From Ascoidea asiatica (taxonomy: Eukaryota > Ascomycota > Saccharomycetes > Ascoideales > Ascoideaceae): a stretch of DNA of 64,000 bases. This document shows, in pieces, positions 19,590 through 29,057 of this stretch. The position numbers and the translations under genes were made by a program. Position 1 is the stretch's first letter, and each line of letters begins with the position of its first letter. The notes beneath the pieces are model-generated. The model was not told the origin of the DNA. It ran no database searches and saw nothing but the letters and a program-made list of their open reading frames with translations. The stretch spans positions 1 through 64,000 of the forward strand of contig BCKQ01000013.1 in assembly GCA_001600695.1 (NCBI GenBank), in the 5' to 3' direction.

Positions 19590-22310
19590 ATGGCTTCTCA
19601 AAGAGACCTAACTAATAATAGTGATAGTAATAGTAATAGTAATAGTAACAATAACAATAACAATGACAATAATGAAGACAAACAACAACACCAGAAGCAG
19701 ATACTGAATTCAAAGCAAAATGAAAATAACAGCGATAATCAAAATGAATTCACATTCATCACAACTGACAATGAAAAAAAAGAAAATAATAAAATTAAAG
19801 AAAACTCTTCCATACTTCTAGATCCTACAAGAAATACTTGTTTAAAAAGTTCAGATACTGCAAAAACTGTAGCAACAAATGTAGAATTAGAAGATTCAAA
19901 GCTTCTAAATACTTTTAATAATAACAATAATAACAATACCAATGCCAATATTGATAATAATATTTCAAATTTAAACGTTAAAAGAGATTTAACAATTTCT
20001 TCAAATTACTCAAGTTCAACTTCAATAACAAAAGTTATACCGCCTTCAATAATTTCAAATCCATTTAGTGATAATAAATCAATTAATCAACAAGTTAATA
20101 ACACCGATATTAATATTAATACTGATAGTAATAGTAATAGTATAAGAAATAGTAATAATGGAAGTAGTAATAGTAGTATTAAGAATAATAGCAGTAGTAC
20201 TAATGACAATATAAATAATGAGATTGATGATTCTTCATATTCTGACAATGATGATAATATAATAGAAGAAAATATAAATAATAACATAAATATAAACAAT
20301 AATGATTATATACCAAATGTTGATAATAACCATTTAGTAAATTATAAACATAAAAATTTAGATAATTCAAAAACTCCTCCCACGAATACAAATTACATAA
20401 ATGAAAATACTATTATCAATAATAATAGTAATCAAAATATTAATAATATTAATAACAAAAATGTTTCAAGAGATATTTTAGGTAATGATTTGATAGAAAA
20501 TTATACAAATCCCTCAGTTTCTTTATTATTACCTGCTTCAAATTATGATAGGTATCCATCTGTAAAACATTCAAACAATGATAGCAATAAAATCAGTTCT
20601 TCAATAAGTTCAAATGAAGTTTTAATAAATTCTCAAAGTTCATATAATGATAATGATAATGACAAAAATAGTAATGATAAAATTGATAAAAATTCAATAT
20701 TTAATGATTCGAACTCTTCTTTAATTTCTCAAAAATTACAAATTCAAAATTATGTTTCTCCTTTTGGCGGTTATCCTTTTACTTCATTTCCTTTACAGAT
20801 TGAAGAACAAGAATCTGACGATTATATACATAATCCCGATCCAATAGAAGATGCAAAATATGATAAAAATCATTTTCTTTATGATTTAAAAGCAATGGAT
20901 AAAAAATCTGGTTTTGGTTTATTAACTTTTTGTTTTTTATTTTTTGGTGCAATTGCTTTATTTGTACTTTTACCAATTTTTACTTATACAAATGTAATTA
21001 ATCATGAAACTACCATAACTCTTAAAACAATTAATTTACTAACTGAATACTCATATCCAACTTTATCATCAGTTAGACTGAATTTAATTGATCCTGATAC
21101 CCCATCTGATGCTTTGAATATAACTTCGAAAGATGGGGATACATGGGATTTAGTATTTTCTGATGAATTTAATAAAGAAGGTAGAACTTTTTATGATGGT
21201 GATGATCAATTTTGGATATCTCCAGATTTTCATTATGATGCCACAAAAGATTTAGAATGGTATGATCCAGATGCCGTAACAACAAAAAACGGTACTTTAA
21301 TATTAACAATGGATCCTTATAAAAATCATGATTTATTTTATAGATCTGGGATGGTTCAAAGTTGGAATAGAATGTGTTTTACTCAAGGAAAATATGAAGT
21401 TAGTGCTCAATTACCAAATTATGGTAATGTATCTGGTCTTTGGCCTGGTATTTGGACAATGGGAAATTTAGGAAGACCTGGTTATTTATCAACTACTGAA
21501 GGAGTTTGGCCATACTCTTATGAAAATTGTGATACAGGAATAACTCCAAATCAATCATCTTCAGATGGAATCAGTTATTTGCCTGGTCAAAGATTGAATT
21601 CTTGTACTTGCAAAGGTGAAGATCATCCAAATAAAGGAACAGGAAGAGGTGCTCCAGAAATTGATGCCTTAGAAGGTGCTCAGGATACAAATTTAAAAGT
21701 TGGAATAGCTTCTCAATCACTTCAAGTAGCTCCATTTGATATTTGGTATATTCCGGATTACAGTTATATTGAACTTCATAATGAAACAGTTTCTTCTATA
21801 AATACATATGCAGGAGGACCTTTTCAGCAAGCTGTATCTGCAACATCAACTTTAAATAATACTTGGTACGAATTTGGATCTGGATTAGAAAAACCTAGAT
21901 TTCAGAAATTTGCTTTTGAATATTTAAATGATAATGATAACGGTTATATAAGATGGTTTGTTGGTGACCAACTAACTATGACAGTTCATGCAAAATCTCT
22001 TCATCCTAATGGAAACATAAATTGGAGAAGGATTTCAAAAGAACCAATGTCTATGGTGTTAAATTTAGGAATAAGTAATAATTGGGCATATATTGATTGG
22101 CAAAGTATTAAATTTCCCGTAACAATGAAGTTTGATTACGTTCGAATTTATCAGCCTAAAGATGCTGTTAATTTGGGATGTGATCCGGATGATTATCCAA
22201 CTTATGATTATATACAAGATCATTTGAATGCATATAGTAATTATAATTTCACTACTTGGAAAGAAGCCGGGTATGAATTCCCAAAAAATACTTTACTAGA
22301 CAATTGCTGA
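19590..22310 (+). CDS. KRE6: Beta-1,6-glucan synthesis protein Kre6/Skn1 (type II membrane, GH16; 906 aa)
   Basis: Kre6 and Skn1 are type II membrane glycoproteins of the secretory pathway required for cell-wall beta-1,6-glucan. Residues 1-435 are an Asn/Asp/Ser-rich cytosolic tail. One transmembrane segment lies at about 440-470 (GLLTFCFLFFGAIALFVLLPIF). The lumenal GH16-like domain starts at WDLVFSDEFN (about 518). It has GLWPGIWTMGNLGRPGY and the catalytic motif GAPEIDALEG with Glu690, Asp692 and Glu695. Several N-glycosylation sequons are present and the C-terminus is Cys-containing (NLGCDPDDYP, LLDNC). Kre6 and Skn1 cannot be separated from sequence alone. Codon 497 is CTG in a block that normally reads R-T-S-L-V-D-P-D-T-P, noted as possible CUG-Ser evidence. 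Confidence 0.95.
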   Translation: MASQRDLTNNSDSNSNSNSNNNNNNDNNEDKQQHQKQILNSKQNENNSDNQNEFTFITTDNEKKENNKIKENSSILLDPTRNTCLKSSDTAKTVATNVELEDSKLLNTFNNNNNNNTNANIDNNISNLNVKRDLTISSNYSSSTSITKVIPPSIISNPFSDNKSINQQVNNTDININTDSNSNSIRNSNNGSSNSSIKNNSSSTNDNINNEIDDSSYSDNDDNIIEENINNNININNNDYIPNVDNNHLVNYKHKNLDNSKTPPTNTNYINENTIINNNSNQNINNINNKNVSRDILGNDLIENYTNPSVSLLLPASNYDRYPSVKHSNNDSNKISSSISSNEVLINSQSSYNDNDNDKNSNDKIDKNSIFNDSNSSLISQKLQIQNYVSPFGGYPFTSFPLQIEEQESDDYIHNPDPIEDAKYDKNHFLYDLKAMDKKSGFGLLTFCFLFFGAIALFVLLPIFTYTNVINHETTITLKTINLLTEYSYPTLSSVRLNLIDPDTPSDALNITSKDGDTWDLVFSDEFNKEGRTFYDGDDQFWISPDFHYDATKDLEWYDPDAVTTKNGTLILTMDPYKNHDLFYRSGMVQSWNRMCFTQGKYEVSAQLPNYGNVSGLWPGIWTMGNLGRPGYLSTTEGVWPYSYENCDTGITPNQSSSDGISYLPGQRLNSCTCKGEDHPNKGTGRGAPEIDALEGAQDTNLKVGIASQSLQVAPFDIWYIPDYSYIELHNETVSSINTYAGGPFQQAVSATSTLNNTWYEFGSGLEKPRFQKFAFEYLNDNDNGYIRWFVGDQLTMTVHAKSLHPNGNINWRRISKEPMSMVLNLGISNNWAYIDWQSIKFPVTMKFDYVRIYQPKDAVNLGCDPDDYPTYDYIQDHLNAYSNYNFTTWKEAGYEFPKNTLLDNC

Positions 22311-22601
22311 TAAGTTTCAAATTTTTTTTTATTTCTTTTTTTGCTTTGTCATTTTTTAATTTTTTTTTTTTTTTTTTTAAAATTCAAGTAATTTTTTTTT
22401 GTTTTTAAATCATTTGAATTTTCAGTTCTTTTTATTTTCGATTCCTTTTTGCATAGAAAAGATTATACATTAATGTACATTACAAATAATAAATGGGGTA
22501 TACAAAATTGTAATTTACATTCAAAATTGAAGGACATCATTGCTTTGGTAGTTCAAATTCTATTTATTAAATCTGATAGTATATTTCAATTTCAATCTTA
22601 A
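22311..22601. terminator. Convergent 3' region of KRE6 and UBR1
   Basis: A T-rich 291-bp gap with a run of about 20 T near 22360-22379 separates two converging genes. It probably serves as the 3' untranslated and polyadenylation region of both. No other feature is seen. Confidence 0.5.
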
Positions 22602-25600
22602 TTAATTAGAGGCAACAGCTCTTGCAAGCGTATCAGGAAATCCAGCCAAGAGCCAAGTCTTAATCACATAACTATATCTTTCTAAATTTAAGGTAAATTT
22701 CCCCGTTCCATTTATTGAAGCTCTTCCACTTTCACCATGTTCATTTAAATAAGGAGCATTTATTATTGTATTGAAAAATTGTTGTTCGATTTTATAGTTT
22801 ATTACGATTTCATTTGTTTGAGGAGAAAGAAAAACACCCAAAAATGTTGAGCATTCATCTGCGATATGTTTTTTAACATGCCTAGAATTGAATATCTTTT
22901 TACCACATTGTAAACATATGAGAAAATCATTATCTTTATTGAGTGAAGGTTCCGATCCAGAAAGAATAGTGTTAAGCATTGTGAAGTTGGGATCAGATTC
23001 ATCAGCTTCTGAACCTAACGATCCCATGCTTGATAAATAAGATTCATTATCAGTTAAAAACTCAGATAGCTCTAGCGGTAAATTGATTAAACTTACTACT
23101 CCAGGGTAATCAATGTATAGCGACCCATTCGTTGACAAGCATCTCGGAGAAAGCAAATCAGAAATAAGCATCGAGTTAGTATCGCTCATAATATCTTCAA
23201 AAACCATATTTAAAGGTTGCAATTTCAAAAATTTCAGTAAGGAATAGATTATTCCTGCACCATCAGAAACAGTTAAATCTCCTTTGATTTGTTTTAGGCA
23301 TTCCTCAAATTCCATATTAAGAGACGACATGTTATTCCGATTTGAACCAATTGCCATTATAAACAATATAGTATTTCTTAAGTATGGTAATATTGTCTTT
23401 TCAGTTATAGACAAAAATACTTTTGAAAGTGCATAGATATTTTCATCTGATAAGGAGGTATCCTTATTGCAACGCAACAAAAAATTTAAAAAAGGCCTAG
23501 AACGGCTCTGATCCTTAACTGAAAGACTAGAAGAAGAACAAAAAGCAGCAACCTGGGTCTGATCTATAGAGCATCTTTTAATAATTGAATAAGAGTTAAA
23601 GAGAATTTGAATCTTGAAATATGATGCTATCAATTTATTTCCAGGAATATTAGATTGAAAGAGCATAGTTAATAGCTGAGAGAAAAAATTATTTTCGTTG
23701 TGCATAGGAAATGTCAAAACTGTGGTTGCAAACGCACCATGCCCCTTTGAAATAAATCTATCCACTAATTCTGGCTTTAGTATACTTAGAATGATCCTAG
23801 TTTGAATCAAAGATTTTATAGCATCCAAAGAGTTAGGGCGAATTCTATAGACAAATTTTTCATACGATTCATCACCATCAAACCTAGAGGATATTTCGTG
23901 CATAGAAATTGTGTTGCTTATCAAGAAAGAAATATTTCTCAAAGTTTCATCTAAAGTATTCCTCTGCGATGAAGGATCTAAAAGTCTAGCAATATCAAAA
24001 ACAATCCCACATAAATGATCAATTAAGCTATTTTTAACTGAAAAGTTTTTGGAGTCAGAATTTTTAGAACTGTATATCACCTCCAACAATTGACTAGAAA
24101 AGCAAAATTTACTTAATGTCAAACAATTTTCTTCTTTGCCGTCCTTGAAAGTTTCTCCTTCGGCTGCAACCAACTCATTAAAAGAAGGTTGGCAAAAAAT
24201 ATCAGTTAAACTTTTCAAACCAGTAATTGATGTTTGTGAAATAATAAAACTGGGAATGAAGCAATTATTTAAAGAATTACATAATGGACACCTAAACATT
24301 TTAACTCCTCGGTTCATCTGGTACGAATTTAAGCGAGAAAAACAAGAAAAGTGGATTCCATGGTTACAAGAGGTGAAAATTTTTTTTTTGTCAAAATTTT
24401 CAATCCCAAACATAGTTTCGGCTTCTTTTTTACATTTGATTTCAGAATAATTAGCTTTAACAGGAAAAAATGTTGAAGGTGCTTCTGATAAATCCGACGA
24501 AGTGTCAAAAATATTTTCCCATTTATCAAATCCACGCTTGATATAATCTGGACTTCCAAAAGGTATTTTCCAAAAGCTATGATGGTCTCCAATATATCCA
24601 TAAATTCCAAAAAGATCTTCGTTATTTTCTTGTTTTTGACAAATCATACATGTTCGTAGCTCGTTTTTTCCACTTTCATTAATTCCATCGTTATCTTCAT
24701 CTAAGCTTGCTTGATCCGAACTATTTTTTTTCTCAAATTCAGACTGCTGAGTTTTGAGCTGCTCAAGAGCCTTTTGTTTATTTTTCTTAGCCATTCTCTT
24801 TTTCCGACCTTCTGAAAAAGTTTTTGATTTATTTTGTTTACTGAAAGTTTCTCTTATTTCTTCTTCGGAAAAAGATTCCAAAAGCATAGGAATGACCAAA
24901 TCCTCTCTTTTTTTAATTAGGGATTTCAAAATAGTTAACGACTTTTTTTTGATCAAATTAGATTGTGTACTGGATCTTGTTAATTTGTAAAGTAAATTGA
25001 TAATTGCATGCTTTATAAGAGACTCATGAAGATCAGAACTGTTGCTTTTTAAAACTCTCTCATTATCAATAATCATGGCATGTATCAAATGCAATGAAAG
25101 AGTTAAAACATTATAATATTCATCCTTCTGAATAGAAATCTTCAAAATTATGGTTAATATTCCAATAAAATAAGGGTTTCTAACAAAATTACTGAATTCG
25201 CAGAGCCCTTCTGGTAATTCTTGAAATTGAGGTGTAATTACTATTTCCTCTATTTTGTTAGCATTTTTTCTACTTTTTCTTTTTCTAGTCATTGATGTGT
25301 CCTGAGCTAAATCTTTGGAATGAGATATACAGCCTCTGATTAAGAATGCAGCATCATCAGGAGAATCACAATATGCACAGTACGGATCGAGTGTTGTAAT
25401 TATATCTGGTTTTAACATATAAGTACCTTCATCATTAATACCAGCAGGAGGTTTGAAAACTGACACCTCTTTCAAAGCTTCATCAAACTTTTTATCAGCT
25501 GTTACAACACGAGGTAAATTATTTGAAAATTGATGATAACTTAGTGAATTCTCGTTACTCACCAAGGTATAACAAATACAATTTTTGATACTTATTAACA

Positions 25601-28600
25601 ATTTTTGATTCTGAGTAAGGCTGGAATTGAGATATGTTCTTTCTGTCAATAACTTGTAGAAAAGAAAAACGAAGCTAAAAAGCATCGTGGAAAATTTATC
25701 TTCGTATACACTTTTGATATTCTTATAGTCATCAGTTTTGTTCTCTAATATTTTAACTATTCCTAAAAGTTCAAATCTTTCTAAAATATTGATTATCATT
25801 CTTGCATCATTTTTTGATGCTTTTTCTTTATCTATCTGATTTATCAAAAATTGAATCTGAATAATATGTAAATCCCTAAAATAACCTTCTCTTGTCAATC
25901 CAGAACCGTTTTGTGCAGCACTTGAGTAGAGACTGCACTGTCTATACGCAGGAGCTCCATTTCTAACCCAGAATGATGCAGAAATCTGCGAACATAAGAC
26001 TAGCGTCCTTAATGAAACATCAGAAATTGAAAAGAAGTTGGATTTTCTTTGTTCAGTGTTAAAAATTAGCTTTATTTGTTCGAAATCGAATCGGAAGGCA
26101 TCAAAAAATGTAGATATTAATGAATTTATAGGATTTAAAAAACCAACTTCCTCATCACTGACTGTAAATCCCGTTGTTTCAAAAACATCTCTGAAGTTAG
26201 GATTATCCAAAGAATTAATTTTAAAAACATTTTTACAAGAAACATGATTTCTTTCATTGAAGGCCCCCAAAAAGTCAATCAAAAATATTAAGCGCTTTCT
26301 TACAACTGGAATACCTAAGTTTTTAGATTTTTGAACACTATCGTAGAATTCAGAATCATAAAAAAATTCTTGAATATTTTGATAGATTGTATTACAAAAT
26401 TCAAAATGGAAAAAAAAATCTCTTGTTTCAAATTCTCTATGAGCCCCCTTTTCTCTTTGTATCTTCCAACTACTTTGAAATAATTTCAAAAAAGCAATCA
26501 TTATAAAAAATAAAGTATTTTCTAACATTTTTAATTTTGCGCAAGGTTGATTTTTGGAAATTAAATCAGAGGTGCTTTGATTTTCAAGTAGAATTTTACT
26601 ATATTCTGGAATAGATTTTTCTATTATATAAGATAATTCTTGAATTCCAAGCATACTTAATATTCTATATTTTTTAAAGAAAAGGTCTTTGAAGGAGTAC
26701 TTAGGATCATCATCTAGTTGTATTAAAGATGTTTCGGGAGCAATCCACATCAAATCTTTTGATTTTTCATTATTGAGTTTATAATTTCCTATTTCTCTAA
26801 AATCAAAATTTTCAAAAAGATCTAATAATGGAGCGAGATAATATTTAGCTTTATCAGAATTTATCATTCTTGTCACAGTTACTGAAGAAGTTAAAAATTG
26901 AGTACAAATTTCTCTAGTTATTGTTAACTCATATTCTCTATCATTATCCAATGAGCATTTAGCTATAAAAGGAAAAATAGGTAAATAATGTTCTTCGAAA
27001 AACTCGAGTTTTTCTACAGATTTTATTGATGTCATGACTTCAGTAAGTAATTTAGTTAATTCTTTTCTTGAATTTTTATGAAATCTTGAAAGTAATGTTA
27101 ATAAATATTGAATTTTTGAATTTTTTAAAGGGGTATTTTCATTATAATCATATTGTAAAATTGAATTTGATGTAAATAGATTTTGTGGTTTTAAGGAGTC
27201 TGGATTATTAATTAATTTTGTTTTTGCGCCTGAAGGAATTTTATTTTGATTCAATAAACTATTTTCAAAACAGAATCTATTAAAATTTTTTGGATCATTA
27301 TATTCTTTTGGTAATTTAAATAATTTAATAAATTCATCATTCGGTATTAAATTTTCATTTGAAATTATTGAACCATCATAAATATTAAATAATGATTTAA
27401 CTAAACTTTCTCTGAAAGTTTCTTGAAAATTATTATAATAACCTTTAGATTCAAGATATGAACTAGAATCATTTTCAAAACTAAAGCATCTTGAAATCCA
27501 ATTAATTAATTCATAAGAAATTTGTTCTTTAATAAAATCTCTTTCATTTGCAATTGTAGCTTGTAAACTTGATCTTGAAGCTTTATCAAAGACATTTAAA
27601 ACTTCATCTATATTTTTTGGTTTACCTAAAAGTGCAGCATAACCAATTATATCAATTCTTTTAGTATAAATCCAACCTTCATTTTTACCAACACCTAAAG
27701 TATATTTAATTGCATTACTTGCAACATCAAATGTATGAAAATTATCATTCCATAAAAATACATTATAAATTGAGAGTGGATCATTAATTTTATTTAAATC
27801 ATAAGATTTTTTTGAAAAAGTTCTTTGTTTAGTTAATTTTTCTAAAATTTTTTTTTTTTCACCAGTTTCACAATCTTGTAAAAATTTATTTATAAAAGGT
27901 ATATTTTGAATTGAATTTGAATAAGTATCAATAATATAATTTAAAATTATATCTAAAGTTTTTATGAAATTTAATTTATCATTATTATTAAATAAAGGTT
28001 TAAGATTTTTTAATTTAATTTTTTTTTCATTTTCTTCTTCAATTATTGAACATCTACAATGTAATTCATTTTTCCAAGTTTCTATATCACCACAATCACA
28101 AGTACCAAAACAACCATCTCTTGATTGAGTAACTTTAACAGAATGATTTATATGATCTTTTTGATTAAAACAAAATATACATAATACACAAGTTTCATCA
28201 ATAGCACAATCATTACATCTATAAATTGGTTCATTAAGTTTAAAAATTCTACCACATGGTCTACCATAATGAACAGGATTTTCAGTTTTTTTTTTAAAAT
28301 TAAATTTTTCTTGATTTTTACTTGAATAAGTTGGATTATTATTTTCATAAGAATGAACTGAGAGTATTTCAAACATTTCTTGTTCATCATTACCATCATC
28401 ATCATATTCATAATCATCATCATTATTATTAGTAACATTAGTAATGTTATTATTATCATCAGTCATTAAAGTATCACCATCATTTTCAAGAGATGCAACG
28501 TTATCATTATCGTCATCATCTTCTTCTTCATCATCATCGTCATCATCATCATCGGAATTATTTGAATCAGAAGATTCATTATCAGATTTATCCATATCAT

Positions 28601-29057
28601 TTAATTCTTCATCAGTTTTATAAAAAGATAAAAGAGTAGAGTCAAATTTTATATCTTTTTCAAGTACAAAATCATCAGAATAACAATGATTATCACCAAA
28701 TTTTAAATAAGTATTAATTTCATTCCAATTTTTTGGTAAATTATTACCATTATTAGAAATATTACAAGAATTATTTTTCTCAAATAATAATTTAAATTTT
28801 TTTGATTGTAAAAGTTGAAAAAAACATGCTCTATTTATTGATAAATTTAAATTATCATTAATTAAAAATTTATTTGAAATTGGCAAAAAAAGTAAAAAAT
28901 CTTTTAAATTTTTTATATTTGAATTTAATTTTATTTGTTCTTCAGTTTGTAAATTAAAATTTTTAAAGGTTTTTGAATTTTTTCTTGAACTTGATTTCTT
29001 ATTACTATTATTGGTATTATTATTATTATTATCAGTGTGTGATATTGAGATTTCCAT
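22602..29057 (-). CDS. UBR1: N-recognin E3 ubiquitin ligase Ubr1/Ubr2 (2151 aa)
   Basis: Ubr1 is the RING E3 of the N-end rule (N-degron) pathway. With Rad6 it ubiquitinates proteins bearing basic or bulky N-termini in the cytosol and nucleus. An acidic Asp/Glu/Asn stretch (about 155-235) precedes the UBR-box zinc finger at about 260-335 (HYGRPCGRIF, YRCNDCAIDETCVLC, GTCDCGD, HCRC). The ClpS-like type-2 site region is at about 429-510 (LWNDNFHTFDVASNAI). A RING-H2 domain lies at about 1469-1590 (CMICQ, SCNHGIHFSCF, CPLCN), followed by the long helical autoregulatory C-terminus ending in GFPDTLARAVASN. The length is near that of S. cerevisiae Ubr1 (1950). Ubr2 has the same architecture. The intact UBR-box and ClpS-like domains favour a substrate-binding Ubr1, with moderate certainty. 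Confidence 0.93.
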   Translation of the reverse strand: MEISISHTDNNNNNTNNSNKKSSSRKNSKTFKNFNLQTEEQIKLNSNIKNLKDFLLFLPISNKFLINDNLNLSINRACFFQLLQSKKFKLLFEKNNSCNISNNGNNLPKNWNEINTYLKFGDNHCYSDDFVLEKDIKFDSTLLSFYKTDEELNDMDKSDNESSDSNNSDDDDDDDDEEEDDDDNDNVASLENDGDTLMTDDNNNITNVTNNNDDDYEYDDDGNDEQEMFEILSVHSYENNNPTYSSKNQEKFNFKKKTENPVHYGRPCGRIFKLNEPIYRCNDCAIDETCVLCIFCFNQKDHINHSVKVTQSRDGCFGTCDCGDIETWKNELHCRCSIIEEENEKKIKLKNLKPLFNNNDKLNFIKTLDIILNYIIDTYSNSIQNIPFINKFLQDCETGEKKKILEKLTKQRTFSKKSYDLNKINDPLSIYNVFLWNDNFHTFDVASNAIKYTLGVGKNEGWIYTKRIDIIGYAALLGKPKNIDEVLNVFDKASRSSLQATIANERDFIKEQISYELINWISRCFSFENDSSSYLESKGYYNNFQETFRESLVKSLFNIYDGSIISNENLIPNDEFIKLFKLPKEYNDPKNFNRFCFENSLLNQNKIPSGAKTKLINNPDSLKPQNLFTSNSILQYDYNENTPLKNSKIQYLLTLLSRFHKNSRKELTKLLTEVMTSIKSVEKLEFFEEHYLPIFPFIAKCSLDNDREYELTITREICTQFLTSSVTVTRMINSDKAKYYLAPLLDLFENFDFREIGNYKLNNEKSKDLMWIAPETSLIQLDDDPKYSFKDLFFKKYRILSMLGIQELSYIIEKSIPEYSKILLENQSTSDLISKNQPCAKLKMLENTLFFIMIAFLKLFQSSWKIQREKGAHREFETRDFFFHFEFCNTIYQNIQEFFYDSEFYDSVQKSKNLGIPVVRKRLIFLIDFLGAFNERNHVSCKNVFKINSLDNPNFRDVFETTGFTVSDEEVGFLNPINSLISTFFDAFRFDFEQIKLIFNTEQRKSNFFSISDVSLRTLVLCSQISASFWVRNGAPAYRQCSLYSSAAQNGSGLTREGYFRDLHIIQIQFLINQIDKEKASKNDARMIINILERFELLGIVKILENKTDDYKNIKSVYEDKFSTMLFSFVFLFYKLLTERTYLNSSLTQNQKLLISIKNCICYTLVSNENSLSYHQFSNNLPRVVTADKKFDEALKEVSVFKPPAGINDEGTYMLKPDIITTLDPYCAYCDSPDDAAFLIRGCISHSKDLAQDTSMTRKRKSRKNANKIEEIVITPQFQELPEGLCEFSNFVRNPYFIGILTIILKISIQKDEYYNVLTLSLHLIHAMIIDNERVLKSNSSDLHESLIKHAIINLLYKLTRSSTQSNLIKKKSLTILKSLIKKREDLVIPMLLESFSEEEIRETFSKQNKSKTFSEGRKKRMAKKNKQKALEQLKTQQSEFEKKNSSDQASLDEDNDGINESGKNELRTCMICQKQENNEDLFGIYGYIGDHHSFWKIPFGSPDYIKRGFDKWENIFDTSSDLSEAPSTFFPVKANYSEIKCKKEAETMFGIENFDKKKIFTSCNHGIHFSCFSRLNSYQMNRGVKMFRCPLCNSLNNCFIPSFIISQTSITGLKSLTDIFCQPSFNELVAAEGETFKDGKEENCLTLSKFCFSSQLLEVIYSSKNSDSKNFSVKNSLIDHLCGIVFDIARLLDPSSQRNTLDETLRNISFLISNTISMHEISSRFDGDESYEKFVYRIRPNSLDAIKSLIQTRIILSILKPELVDRFISKGHGAFATTVLTFPMHNENNFFSQLLTMLFQSNIPGNKLIASYFKIQILFNSYSIIKRCSIDQTQVAAFCSSSSLSVKDQSRSRPFLNFLLRCNKDTSLSDENIYALSKVFLSITEKTILPYLRNTILFIMAIGSNRNNMSSLNMEFEECLKQIKGDLTVSDGAGIIYSLLKFLKLQPLNMVFEDIMSDTNSMLISDLLSPRCLSTNGSLYIDYPGVVSLINLPLELSEFLTDNESYLSSMGSLGSEADESDPNFTMLNTILSGSEPSLNKDNDFLICLQCGKKIFNSRHVKKHIADECSTFLGVFLSPQTNEIVINYKIEQQFFNTIINAPYLNEHGESGRASINGTGKFTLNLERYSYVIKTWLLAGFPDTLARAVASN

